The notes beneath the pieces are model-generated. The model searched no databases. It worked only from the letters and a program-made list of their open reading frames with translations, and was not told where the DNA came from. This document shows positions 6,903 to 12,878 of a stretch of 12,878 nt of DNA, piece by piece (position 1 is the first letter of the stretch; each line of letters begins with the position of its first letter). Source of the DNA: Bin87 sp034423575 (GTDB lineage: Bacteria; Chloroflexota; Dehalococcoidia; Lucifugimonadales; UBA3495); contig DAOUIF010000012.1 of the NCBI GenBank assembly GCA_034423575.1, positions 1 to 12,878 on the forward strand. Reading direction: 5' to 3'. The position numbers were made by a program, and so were the translations under genes.

Positions 6903-7071
6903 CCTGACATCCTTAGAGCGTATGCAGTTTGTAATCGCATCCAACCACGGAGCTCCTCGCCGCCCGCGTGACGACACTTCCGGCAACGATATAGCCGCGC
7001 TTTGGTCGCATCGACAGTTCGAAGAAAACTGAATACGGATGAATTGACATCCCTCCGTCTGGTTCAGAAGT

Positions 7072-7097
7072 GCATCAGATTATTTCCTATTTGATGC
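7072..7097. repeat. 9-bp inverted repeat, possible operator
   Basis: GCATCAGAT (7072-7080) and ATTTGATGC (7089-7097) pair over nine positions (one G-T) around an 8-base AT-rich centre. It lies between two divergent genes with no T tract after it, so a regulator-binding site is as likely as an RNA hairpin. Confidence 0.4.
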
Positions 7098-7183
7098 TTC
7101 TACGAGCGTGAATACTATGAGCTGATGATACACTGTTCCAGCCTAATTATTAACGAGAGCCTCACGCTCACGCGACGATCCGT

Positions 7184-7213
7184 TTGCCCAGCCGACACCG
7201 CGCGATATAAAAT
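7184..7213 (+). promoter_or_regulatory. Promoter of the LLM oxidoreductase-SDR pair
   Basis: TTGCCC (7184-7189) is followed after 16 bp by TATAAA (7206-7211), or after 18 bp by TAAAAT (7208-7213). Transcription would start near 7218, giving a leader of about 37 nt with AGGAG before the ATG at 7255. It is close to the sigma-70 consensus. Confidence 0.6.
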
Positions 7214-7254
7214 CCCAGCGTCTCAACCTGTCCATTGTTACCAGGAGCGCAGCC

Positions 7255-8163
7255 ATGCCTGACCGACAGATGCAGATAGGGGCCGTTTTCCCCCAGACGG
7301 AGATTGGTTCCGACCCCGTCGCCGTGCGTGATTACGTGCAGGCGGCCGAGGAACTGGGTTACGCCCACATCATCGCCTACGACCATGTGCTGGGCGCGGA
7401 CACCGCGTACCACCAGCCGTGGACGGGCAGCTATACCAAGGACAGCATGTTCCACGAGATCTTCGTACTGTTCGGCTATATGGCGGCCCTGACCACCAGC
7501 GTGGAACTGGTTTCGGCGATCGTCATTCTGGGGCAGCGTCAGACCGCGTTGGTCGCCAAGCAGGCCGCAGAAGTGGACGTGCTGAGCGGTGGGCGGTTGC
7601 GTCTGGGGGTTGGCATCGGCTGGAACCCTGTGGAGTACGAAGCCCTGGGCGAGGATTTCACGACCCGAGGTCGCCGCGCCGAGGAGCAGATGGAACTGCT
7701 GCGCCGTCTCTGGACGGAAGAGGTCGTCGACTTTCACGGCCGTTACCACAACGTCACCAACGCCGGCATCAACCCCCTGCCGGTGCAGCGGCCTATCCCG
7801 TTGTGGATGGGAGCCGGCAGCCGCGCCCGCGGGCCGATTCCCACCGACCGCGTCCTCAGCCGGGTGGGACGTTGCGCCGACGGCTGGTTCCCCCAGTTCC
7901 AGTCCGATGACCCGCAGGCGGCTACCGCCATCGCCAAGGTACGCGACGCGGCGGTTGCCGCCGGGCGCGACCCCGACGCCATCGGCATGGAGCCGCGGGT
8001 CAACTACTCCGATGGCGATCCCGAGTTCTGGCAGGCCAGGGCTGAGGAATGGCGCGGCATGGGCGCTTCCCATTTCTCCGTCAACACCATGTCGGCCAAC
8101 CTGACCGGGGCTGATGCCCACATCAACGCCATCCGCGAATTCAGGGAAGTAATCAGCGGGTAG
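7255..8163 (+). CDS. LLM class F420-dependent oxidoreductase
   Basis: 302 residues, bacterial-luciferase-like (LLM) TIM-barrel fold, predicted to use coenzyme F420 (FMN is possible) for hydride transfer; substrate unknown. The ATG at 7255 follows CCAGGAGCGCAGCC, a good ribosome-binding site. Recognisable landmarks: GAVFPQTEIGSDP (9-21), YVQAAEELGYAHIIAYDHV (27-45), TTSVELVSAIVILGQRQT (80-97), AAEVDVLSGGRLRLGVGIGW (104-123, the diagnostic LLM segment), then YEALGEDF and RRLWTEE (150-156), IPLWMGAGS (181-189) and CADGWFPQF (207-215). Overall it matches the TIGR03619-like group of F420-dependent enzymes, and length is typical. It has its own promoter and precedes an SDR by 59 bp on the same strand, suggesting a two-gene redox operon. 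Presence of F420 biosynthesis elsewhere in the genome is assumed, not seen. Confidence 0.9.
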   Translation: MPDRQMQIGAVFPQTEIGSDPVAVRDYVQAAEELGYAHIIAYDHVLGADTAYHQPWTGSYTKDSMFHEIFVLFGYMAALTTSVELVSAIVILGQRQTALVAKQAAEVDVLSGGRLRLGVGIGWNPVEYEALGEDFTTRGRRAEEQMELLRRLWTEEVVDFHGRYHNVTNAGINPLPVQRPIPLWMGAGSRARGPIPTDRVLSRVGRCADGWFPQFQSDDPQAATAIAKVRDAAVAAGRDPDAIGMEPRVNYSDGDPEFWQARAEEWRGMGASHFSVNTMSANLTGADAHINAIREFREVISG

Positions 8164-8222
8164 CCCCTTCCCACCAAAAAGGACGCTGCTGAGCTATCCG
8201 GCACTCACAAGGAGGCACAAAC

Positions 8223-8987
8223 ATGGCCAGGCTAGACGGGAAGGTCGCTCTCATCAGCGGCGGCGCGCGCGGTCAGGGTGCGGTGGAGGCCAGAATGTTC
8301 GCGGCCGAAGGCGCGTGCGTGGTGTTTGGTGATATCCTCGACGACGAAGGTCGCCGGGTGGAGGCCGAAATCCGGGAACTGGGCGGTCAGGCCACCTACG
8401 TCCACTTGGACGTAACCAGCGAATCCGACTGGCAGTCTGCCGTTGATGCCGCCGTTTCCGAGTATGGCAAGCTCAACGTGCTGGTGAATAACGCCGGCAT
8501 CGTGCTGGGGCGCAGCATCGAGGAAATGACCGTCGAAGAGTGGGACCGCCTCTTTGATGTCAACGCCAAAGGGGTTTTTCTGGGCACCAAGGCGTCCCTG
8601 CCCGCTTTGCGAGAGGCTGGCGGCGGCAGCATCGTGAATATATCCTCGACCGCCGGTCTCGTCGGCAACGATTACAATCTCGCCGGCTACAGCAGCACCA
8701 AGGGAGCCGTGCGGCTTTTCACCAAGTCCACCGCGGTACAGCACGCCAGCGAGGGTATCCGGTGTAACTCCGTGCATCCCGGCCCAATCGACACTCCCAT
8801 GCTGCGGGAATCCCGCGCCAATCGTGGCAGTGGGCTCAGCGATGAGGAGCAGCGCCGGCGCGTGCCGCTGGGACGCATCGGCCGGCCCGAGGATATCGCC
8901 TACGCCGTGGTCTACCTGGCATCCGACGAAGCGTCGTTCGTTACCGGCAGCGAGGTCGTGGTGGACGGCGGTCGCACCGCCATGTAA
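8223..8987 (+). CDS. Classical short-chain dehydrogenase/reductase (SDR)
   Basis: 254 residues, NAD(P)(H)-dependent oxidoreductase of the FabG-like classical SDR family, probably cytoplasmic. The start is firm: AAGGAGG lies 8 nt before the ATG, the best ribosome-binding site in the window. Cofactor motif SGGARGQG (12-19, the TGxxxGxG site with Ser for Thr), Asp37 at the end of beta-2 (favouring NAD), HLDV (61-64), NNAG (89-92), Asn114, the SS pair 141-142 with Tyr156 and Lys160 (YSSTK) as the catalytic set, and PGPIDTPM (186-193). The GGARGQG form is common in 3-alpha/20-beta-hydroxysteroid dehydrogenase-like annotations, but substrate cannot be read from sequence. It is the second gene after the LLM oxidoreductase and followed by a hairpin terminator. 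Confidence 0.93.
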   Translation: MARLDGKVALISGGARGQGAVEARMFAAEGACVVFGDILDDEGRRVEAEIRELGGQATYVHLDVTSESDWQSAVDAAVSEYGKLNVLVNNAGIVLGRSIEEMTVEEWDRLFDVNAKGVFLGTKASLPALREAGGGSIVNISSTAGLVGNDYNLAGYSSTKGAVRLFTKSTAVQHASEGIRCNSVHPGPIDTPMLRESRANRGSGLSDEEQRRRVPLGRIGRPEDIAYAVVYLASDEASFVTGSEVVVDGGRTAM

Positions 8988-8994
8988 CGCAGAA

Positions 8995-9015
8995 GGGCGC
9001 CCCGTGGGGACGCCC
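8995..9015. terminator. Bidirectional hairpin between the SDR gene and tRNA-Pro
   Basis: GGGCGCCCC (8995-9003) pairs with GGGGACGCCC (9006-9015) with one bulged A. It lies between convergent transcripts and could end both the SDR mRNA (+) and the tRNA precursor (-). T tracts are poor on both sides, so strength is uncertain. Confidence 0.45.
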
Positions 9016-9039
9016 CTGTCATTGCATCTCTGGTCGAAA

Positions 9040-9116
9040 TGGTCGGGGCGGCCAGATTCGAACTGGCGACCCCCTGCACCCCATGCAGGTGCGCTACCGG
9101 GCTGCGCTACGCCCCG
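9040..9116 (-). tRNA. tRNA-Pro(GGG), CCA encoded
   Basis: Reading the - strand, a full cloverleaf is present: acceptor CGGGGCG/CGCCCCG, TA, D-stem GCGC/GCGC with loop AGCCCGGTA, anticodon stem CCTGC/GCAGG with loop ATGGGGT, variable loop GGGTC, T-stem GCCAG/CTGGC with loop TTCGAAT, discriminator A and encoded CCA (9040-9042). The anticodon GGG (9080-9082) reads proline CCC/CCU codons, and G follows it as in other proline tRNAs. The mature body is 74 nt plus CCA. It is divergent from the dnaJ-like gene and convergent with the SDR gene. All stems are perfectly paired. Confidence 0.97.
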
Positions 9117-9129
9117 CCCCGACAGAATC

Positions 9130-9158
9130 AGGGTATCATCTGCGCTGACAATTGGCAA
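9130..9158 (-). promoter_or_regulatory. Promoter of tRNA-Pro
   Basis: On the - strand TTGCCA (9158-9153) is followed after exactly 17 bp by TACCCT (9135-9130). Transcription would start a few bases before the tRNA 5' end (9116). Good -35 and spacing, modest -10. Confidence 0.55.
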
Positions 9159-9196
9159 ACTCGCTGGCATCGCCAGTGATTATTCAGAGCATTTCC

Positions 9197-9205
9197 TGCT
9201 AGGAT
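9197..9205 (+). promoter_or_regulatory. Extended -10 promoter of the dnaJ-like gene
   Basis: TGC followed directly by TAGGAT (9200-9205) makes an extended -10 element, 22 bp before the ATG. No convincing -35 is present, as is common for this type. The small inverted repeat CTGGC-ATC-GCCAG (9164-9176) lies just upstream. There is no CIRCE (heat-shock) operator. Confidence 0.4.
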
Positions 9206-9227
9206 TACGGCACATCGCAGCGACATC

Positions 9228-9914
9228 ATGAACGGCGATTGCTACAGTATCCTCGGCGTCCCGGCGGCGGCCACGACGGAAGAAATCCGCGCCGCCTACC
9301 GCAGGCTGGCCAGGCAGTATCATCCCGACCTCAACGCCGGGCCTGAAGCCGAATCGCGCATGAAGGAAATCAATCATGCGTACGCGACGCTGTCGGACCC
9401 GCAGCGCCGCCGCCACTACGATATCTACGGCGTAAGCGAGCCGCCCGCCACGGAGCCGACCCGCCGCAGCCGGCAGAATGGTCGCCGCCAAACGGCAACC
9501 CGCCCCTCACATCCGCCTACCCATTCCCCATCATCTCCTCAGCGCGGCGAGGATATCGAAGCCGCGCTGCTGATCACAAGGCGGGAGGCGAGGCAGGGAA
9601 TGCGTAAGGTCTTCCCGGTCACACGCACGGAAACCTGCCAGCGCTGCCGCGGGACCGGGTTCGAACCTGAGGAGATGTTGGAAGCTGGCCGGTGCTGGCG
9701 GTGCGGCGGAGAACAGCGGTTGCGCCGGGAGCTGTGGCTGAGCGCCACCATACCCGCCGGAGTGTCGGACGGTCGCCGGCTCCGGCTGCGCGGACAGGGA
9801 AACGCGGGTTTGGACGGCGGGGCCAGCGGGCACATCTACATTACGGTTCGCGTCGCCCAACACGCCAAGTTGCGACAGTCCATCTCCTTCGTTCTGCGTC
9901 ACCTTTTCCGCTAG
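9228..9914 (+). CDS. Reduced DnaJ-like co-chaperone (J domain, single zinc site, short C-terminus)
   Basis: 228 residues, about 60% of a full DnaJ. The J domain (residues 4-68) has the HPD triad at 32-34 that stimulates DnaK ATPase, and the helix IV-type end DPQRRRHYDIYG. A Ser/Pro/Arg-rich linker (70-106) replaces the Gly/Phe region. The central part keeps only one Cys4 set, CQRCRGTG (137-144) with CWRCGG (156-161), where DnaJ has four CxxCxGxG motifs. Part of the first substrate-binding domain follows (IPAGVSDGRRLRLRGQGNAG, then GHIYITVRV) and the protein ends with FVLRHLFR, so the second C-terminal domain and dimer helix are missing. The ATG at 9228 lacks a good ribosome-binding site; an extended -10 lies upstream. 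Predicted cytoplasmic Hsp70 partner; a frameshift near the 3' end is an alternative explanation for its length. Confidence 0.85.
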   Translation: MNGDCYSILGVPAAATTEEIRAAYRRLARQYHPDLNAGPEAESRMKEINHAYATLSDPQRRRHYDIYGVSEPPATEPTRRSRQNGRRQTATRPSHPPTHSPSSPQRGEDIEAALLITRREARQGMRKVFPVTRTETCQRCRGTGFEPEEMLEAGRCWRCGGEQRLRRELWLSATIPAGVSDGRRLRLRGQGNAGLDGGASGHIYITVRVAQHAKLRQSISFVLRHLFR

Positions 9915-9975
9915 CGCCGAGGTTCGGCGCGGCCGTCAAGTGCGCGGTGTATCAGTTCCATCCCTGAAATCAGGG
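9914..9975. repeat. Two small hairpins in the convergent dnaJ-like/comM spacer
   Basis: GCGCCGA/TCGGCGC (9914-9920 with 9924-9930) begins at the last base of the stop codon, and CCCTGA/TCAGGG lies at 9962-9975. Neither has a T tract. They may protect or end the converging transcripts. I see nothing else in the spacer 9915-10058. Confidence 0.4.
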
Positions 9976-10058
9976 GTGGGGTCATCGAGCGGCTTCCCTT
10001 TGTTCGCACCCCATCCCTCCATGAGTGGTCAATCAAGGTCGGGCTCGGCCGGTGGCGG

Positions 10059-11591
10059 TCAGCTCAACTCCCGCGCCCGGTACTGCAGCGCCTCCGCAAG
10101 ATGCGCCGGGCCTATGCGTTCGGCTCCCGCAAGATCAGCAACCGTGCGCGCCACCTTGACCACCCGGTGCAGCGCCCGAGCCGAAAGGTCTAACTGTTGC
10201 GAAGCCCGCTGCAACAGCGCCTGCGCGTCATCCTGCAGGTCGCAATGTTCCCAGATGGTCGATCCGGACATTTCGGCGTTCGACAGTCCGCGGGTATCGG
10301 ATGCTCCGGCAAACCGCGCCTCCTGGATGGCGCGCGCTGCGATCACGCGTTCCCGAACCGCCACTGAACCCTCGCCTTCCGCCCGGCCCAACAGGTTGTC
10401 GTATTCCACCGGCGGGACCTCCACGAAGATATCGATCCGTTCCAGCAATGGCCCGCTGATCCGTCGTTGATAACGGGCGCGCGCCGACGGGTTGCACACG
10501 CACTCCTTGCGCGGATGCGAGGCGTAGCCGCACGGGCACGGATTCATCGCTCCCACCAGCATGAAACTTGCCGGATAGGTCACCGTGCCGCTGACCCGCG
10601 TGATGGTCACCGTTTTGTCCTCCAGGGGCTGTCGCAGCGATTCCAGCGCGGCGTGCCCGAACTCCGGCAGTTCGTCCAGGAAAAGCACGCCCCGATGGCT
10701 CAGCGTGATCTCCCCGGGACGCAACATGCGCCCGCCGCCTACCAGGCCGGCGTTGGATATCGTGTAGTGCGGGGCGCGGAACGGTCGCTGGGCTACCAGC
10801 GGGCTGTCCGGCGGAAGGTTCCCGCTCACGCTGTAGATCTTGGTGACATCCAGCGCTTCTTCGGCGGTCAGGTAGGGCAGGATGCCGGGCAGCGCGCGAG
10901 CCAGCAGGGTCTTGCCGGAACCCGGCGGGCCGCTCAGAAGGATGTTGTGGAATCCGGCGGCGGCCACTTCCAGGGCCCGCTTGGCGTGGTCCTGCCCCCG
11001 AATGTGACACAGGTCGGTGCTCCCGGGTTGCTCACGGTTTCCGTTGAGGTGGACGCCGTTTTGCGGAAACGGGGAGATAGTCGCCTCGCCCTGCAGATGT
11101 GACAGCAGCTGCGCCAACGTATCCACGGGATACACCCGCACTCCGTCCACCAGGGCGGCTTCAGCCGCATCGACGGCCGGCACGTAAACCGACCCTATTC
11201 CCTGGTCGCGCGCCACGGAAACCATCGGCAGGATGCCTGCCGTGTGGCGTAGCCCGCCGTCCAGTGACAACTCGCCGAGGAATATTGCCGGCTCCGCGGT
11301 GGGCGGTGCCTGTCCGGTGCTGAACAATATTCCCACCGCAATGGGCAAGTCGTAGGCCGGCCCGGCTTTCTTCAGGTCCGCCGGCGCCAGGTTCACGGTG
11401 ATGCGCCGCATGGGGAACTCGCAACCGCTGTTGCGCAGCGCCGCCCGCACCCGTTCCTTGGCCTCCTGCACCGCGGTGTCTGGAAGGCCCACGATGTGGA
11501 ACGCCGGCAGACCCGGCGAAATGTCCGTCTCCGCTTGAATTATCTGGCCGTCCAATCCAATGACAGCGCACGTCTGAGCCGTAGCCAACAT
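10059..11591 (-). CDS. comM: YifB/ComM family Mg-chelatase-like AAA+ branch-migration ATPase
   Basis: 510 residues, the usual length. ComM is known as a hexameric DNA helicase that promotes branch migration when incoming DNA is recombined; many databases call it magnesium chelatase subunit ChlI-like. I start at ATG 11591 because GGAGG lies 7 nt before it and family members begin this way (MLATAQTCAVIGLDG); a start at 11690 would add 33 unconserved residues. Lon-like N-terminal domain (about 1-170) with DISPGLPAFHIVGLPDTAVQ (23-42) and NLAPADLKKAG (67-77). AAA+ domain from ~195: Walker A GPPGSGKT (221-228), Walker B VLFLDELPEF (302-311), NPCPCGY with later CVC (350-366), and SGPLLERID (379-387). 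The C-terminal Mg_chelatase_C domain spans ~410-508. An SOS-like box lies upstream. It is convergent with the dnaJ-like gene. Confidence 0.95.
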   Translation of the reverse strand: MLATAQTCAVIGLDGQIIQAETDISPGLPAFHIVGLPDTAVQEAKERVRAALRNSGCEFPMRRITVNLAPADLKKAGPAYDLPIAVGILFSTGQAPPTAEPAIFLGELSLDGGLRHTAGILPMVSVARDQGIGSVYVPAVDAAEAALVDGVRVYPVDTLAQLLSHLQGEATISPFPQNGVHLNGNREQPGSTDLCHIRGQDHAKRALEVAAAGFHNILLSGPPGSGKTLLARALPGILPYLTAEEALDVTKIYSVSGNLPPDSPLVAQRPFRAPHYTISNAGLVGGGRMLRPGEITLSHRGVLFLDELPEFGHAALESLRQPLEDKTVTITRVSGTVTYPASFMLVGAMNPCPCGYASHPRKECVCNPSARARYQRRISGPLLERIDIFVEVPPVEYDNLLGRAEGEGSVAVRERVIAARAIQEARFAGASDTRGLSNAEMSGSTIWEHCDLQDDAQALLQRASQQLDLSARALHRVVKVARTVADLAGAERIGPAHLAEALQYRARELS

Positions 11592-11598
11592 ACCGAAT

Positions 11599-11603
11599 CC
11601 TCC
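11599..11603 (-). promoter_or_regulatory. Ribosome-binding site deciding the comM start
   Basis: GGAGG on the - strand, 7 nt before the ATG at 11591. It supports the shorter 510-residue protein rather than the extension starting at 11690. Confidence 0.8.
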
Positions 11604-11655
11604 GTGGTTGATATGATCACCGCTCCACAGGCGGTGCGTTGGCACACTATCATCT

Positions 11656-11671
11656 GCGAACGCACGTTCGC
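11656..11671 (-). promoter_or_regulatory. SOS/LexA-type box upstream of comM
   Basis: GCGAACGCACGTTCGC is a 7-bp-arm inverted repeat containing CGAAC-GCAC-GTTCG, which fits the GAAC-N4-GTTC core of the LexA box known from Bacillus and Actinobacteria at every core position. It lies about 65 nt before the comM start, next to possible -10 elements on the - strand (TTATAG just upstream, GATAGT just downstream), where a repressor would block transcription. It also lies about 40 bp upstream of the + strand promoter at 11712. LexA binding is inferred. Confidence 0.55.
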
Positions 11672-11711
11672 TATAAGTGCCTGTCATCAATTTTTTCGAG
11701 CGTCCGCGCCT

Positions 11712-11740
11712 TTGCCATCACCGCATGCCTAATCTATACT
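11712..11740 (+). promoter_or_regulatory. Strong promoter giving a leaderless transcript
   Basis: TTGCCA (11712-11717), 17-bp spacer, TATACT (11735-11740). The ATG begins at 11748, 7 bp after the -10, exactly where transcription would start. No ribosome-binding site is present, consistent with a leaderless mRNA. Confidence 0.7.
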
Positions 11741-11747
11741 TGCGCCA

Positions 11748-12569
11748 ATGGACCTGCAGTTTGAAATCGGCGATCCGCAACGACCACGAGGACACGCCAT
11801 CCTGTATTTTCGGGTGGACACCGAGCCGGACCACGTGTACGGCACCTACATTGTGACGCTGCCCATCACCGCCGATTTGACCAAGTACGTCCCGCCGTTC
11901 CTGGCCGCGCATCTGGGCAGCGCCGGCTCCGGCCCGCTGGCCAACTTCTCGGCCTTTGCCATGCCGCCGATGTCCGAGTTGGTGGAGGGCGGTTATGAAC
12001 AACTGGTCCGTCTCGCCAATGTCCGCAACGACGACCTGGTCTATGGCGGCAGCATGTTTTCCTACGACCTGGCCCGCATGATGGAGTCGGTCGCCCAGGC
12101 CGTTCAGGAATACGCCGACGCCTGGTCGCAGGCCAGCGGCGAAGAGGGCGTATCCACTCTTCCTGCCGAGGACGCCGCCATACCGTTGGGCGGTTCCGCT
12201 CCGCTCGCCGATGCGGTGGATGGGGGCGGCGACGACAGTCTGGGCGTCAATGAGGTGCTCTGGAGCTTCATGAGCGAGGGTGACCGCCTGGCCGAGATGG
12301 GTCGCCTGCTTGGGCGCCTCCGTTTCGCTCAGGAAGGTAATGATTCCACCGCCATCGCCGACATCATCGCCGAGATGACCGCCCTGGGCCGGCACCTGCC
12401 CGATGAGTTCGGTATCGGCTCGCTGGTAGACGCCGCAAACGACACCACAGCGAACGGCGTGCAGTTGGCGCAATTGTATCTCGACCGCTGCTACCGGCTC
12501 TCATCCGGAGACACGGAGCAGGTGCGCCGCATCGACGAGGCCATCAAGAATCTGCAACGGCGAGGGTAA
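11748..12569 (+). CDS. Conserved-looking protein of unknown function (273 aa)
   Basis: I cannot assign a named family; the sequence style matches hypothetical proteins I associate with SAR202/Dehalococcoidia genomes, which is recollection only. No signal peptide or membrane span, so probably cytoplasmic. The N-terminal half (1-125) begins MDLQFEIGDPQRPRGHAILY, with predicted beta strands (HAILYFRV, TYIVTLPI) and then TKYVPPFL and FAMPPM. An acidic, Gly/Ala/Ser-rich linker spans about 130-165. The C-terminal half (166-273) is helical, with LGVNEVLWSFMSEGDRLAEM (165-184), LLGRLRFAQEG (187-197) and LAQLYLDRCYRL (240-251). The ATG at 11748 sits at the expected transcription start, so it is probably translated from a leaderless mRNA. 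It is divergent from comM and convergent with a xer recombinase, and ends within a hairpin terminator. The frame is a certain coding region; function is unknown. Confidence 0.85.
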   Translation: MDLQFEIGDPQRPRGHAILYFRVDTEPDHVYGTYIVTLPITADLTKYVPPFLAAHLGSAGSGPLANFSAFAMPPMSELVEGGYEQLVRLANVRNDDLVYGGSMFSYDLARMMESVAQAVQEYADAWSQASGEEGVSTLPAEDAAIPLGGSAPLADAVDGGGDDSLGVNEVLWSFMSEGDRLAEMGRLLGRLRFAQEGNDSTAIADIIAEMTALGRHLPDEFGIGSLVDAANDTTANGVQLAQLYLDRCYRLSSGDTEQVRRIDEAIKNLQRRG

Positions 12570-12586
12570 CGGGACCCTCACCGTTT
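12558..12586. terminator. Hairpin terminator overlapping the stop of the unknown gene
   Basis: CGG-c-GAGGGT (12558-12567) pairs with ACCCTC-a-CCG (12574-12583) around loop AACGGG, followed by TTT. It overlaps the TAA stop (12567-12569). The near-symmetric stem may also serve the converging xer transcript; a second stem GGCTC/GAGCC lies just beyond (about 12593-12613). Confidence 0.5.
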
Positions 12587-12637
12587 GTCATTGGCTCTGC
12601 GGGGCGTTGAGCCGCTCCGGATCCGTCCGCCTCTTGG

Positions 12638-12878
12638 TTACGCCCGCGGGTGGCTCCGCTCGTATTCGGCGCGGACGTGGGAGTCGGTCAGGTGCGTGTA
12701 CACCTGCGTGGTGGAGATGCTGGAGTGTCCCAGCAGCTCCTGCACGTGCCGCAGGGATGCGCCGTTCTGTAGCAGATGGGTGGCGAAGCTGTGCCGCAGC
12801 GTATGCGGCGTGATTTTCGGGTCGACGTCGGCGGCCTTGGCGGCTGTCTTCAGGATGTTCCACACCCATTGCCGGGTG
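12638..12878 (-). CDS. xerD: XerC/XerD-type tyrosine recombinase, C-terminal part (runs off right edge)
   Basis: C-terminal ~80 residues of a site-specific tyrosine recombinase that resolves chromosome dimers at dif or acts on mobile elements. The frame is open to the window edge (beginning TRQWVWNILK); the internal GTG at 12865 is not the gene start. Catalytic elements seen: HTLRHSFATHLL (His-x-x-Arg), LLGHSSISTTQVYTHL (His and the nucleophilic Tyr), then a HPRA ending typical of XerD and many XerC proteins. These correspond to the last three of the family's conserved RKHRH-Y residues; the first Arg and Lys lie outside. The family is certain; the choice between XerC, XerD or a single Xer enzyme cannot be made from this fragment. 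It converges on the unknown 273-residue gene. Confidence 0.9.
   Translation of the reverse strand, partial: TRQWVWNILKTAAKAADVDPKITPHTLRHSFATHLLQNGASLRHVQELLGHSSISTTQVYTHLTDSHVRAEYERSHPRA

Larger units (their letters stand above)
6903..7254. other. Divergent intergenic region, relatively AT-rich
   Basis: 352 bp between the starts of the lipoprotein gene (-) and the oxidoreductase gene (+). The middle (about 7021-7160) is clearly richer in AT than the genes. It contains an inverted repeat (7072-7097), a weak + strand promoter match TTGATG-16-TACTAT (7091-7118), and the stronger promoter at 7184-7213. I found no convincing -35/-10 pair for the lipoprotein gene on - and no gene. Confidence 0.6.

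Noticed and set aside
7044..7049. Consensus -35 TTGACA in the divergent spacer
   Set aside because: No -10-like hexamer lies 16-18 bp downstream (GAAGTG there).
9040..9116. Prophage or island attachment site at the tRNA, linked to the xer gene
   Set aside because: No direct repeat of the tRNA 3' end was seen, and the recombinase is 3.5 kb away beyond housekeeping genes and looks like XerC/XerD.
10467..11102. + strand open frame opposite comM
   Set aside because: It is antisense to conserved AAA+ motifs and has a low-complexity translation.
10059..11591. Magnesium chelatase subunit for chlorophyll synthesis
   Set aside because: The Lon-like N-terminal domain and NPCPCGY segment mark the YifB/ComM family, not ChlI/BchI.
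11592..11690. Upstream start adding 33 residues to ComM
   Set aside because: The family begins at MLAT..., a GGAGG site fits the downstream ATG, and the SOS-like box would lie inside the extension.
11718..12473. - strand open frame opposite the unknown 273-residue gene
   Set aside because: The + frame has a near-consensus promoter ending at its ATG and balanced composition; the - frame is Gly/His/Val-rich shadow.

Overview
The window is high in GC and dense in genes. Its protein families suggest a member of the Chloroflexota, probably near the SAR202/Dehalococcoidia lineages. The pointers are two exported proteins with Pro/Thr-rich linkers (monoderm-style lipoproteins), an F420-type luciferase-like oxidoreductase, and a lineage-restricted protein of 273 residues. 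This placement is an inference from protein style; no 16S gene or other phylogenetic marker is present.

Layout. (1) Positions 2-4820 on + carry a general (polar) L-amino-acid ABC uptake system in the order aapJ (binding protein, cut by the window edge), aapQ and aapM (permeases), aapP (ATPase). A strong terminator hairpin sits between aapJ and aapQ. A frameshifted, coiled-coil-encoding remnant and a candidate promoter separate aapM from aapP. (2) Positions 4821-5441 hold a REP-like hairpin, a 64-residue single-span membrane protein, a second stretch of coding character in the same frame beyond its TAG stop, a weak terminator, and a perfect 18-bp palindrome. (3) Positions 5442-6902 on - encode a lipoprotein with a Pro/Thr linker, three ~35-residue repeats and a HELAH metallopeptidase domain. 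(4) A relatively AT-rich spacer with promoters leads into a + strand pair: an LLM-class F420-dependent oxidoreductase and a classical SDR, probably co-transcribed. (5) A tRNA-Pro(GGG) on - diverges from a reduced DnaJ-like gene on +. (6) comM on -, with a near-perfect GAAC-N4-GTTC SOS-type box upstream, is divergent from an unrecognised 273-residue protein. That protein's promoter places the transcription start at its ATG, so it is probably leaderless. (7) The C-terminal end of a XerC/XerD-type tyrosine recombinase on - runs off the right edge.

How the genes work together. The Aap genes form one transporter: the lipoprotein-type receptor hands amino acids to the AapQ/AapM membrane pair, driven by AapP. 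The oxidoreductase and SDR form a plausible redox pair of unknown substrate. The remaining genes are housekeeping (tRNA, chaperone, recombination). There is no CRISPR array, insertion sequence or defence island. The items most worth a second look are the SOS-like box at comM, the leaderless unknown gene, the repeat-bearing lipoprotein peptidase, and the decayed and small genes embedded around the transporter operon.
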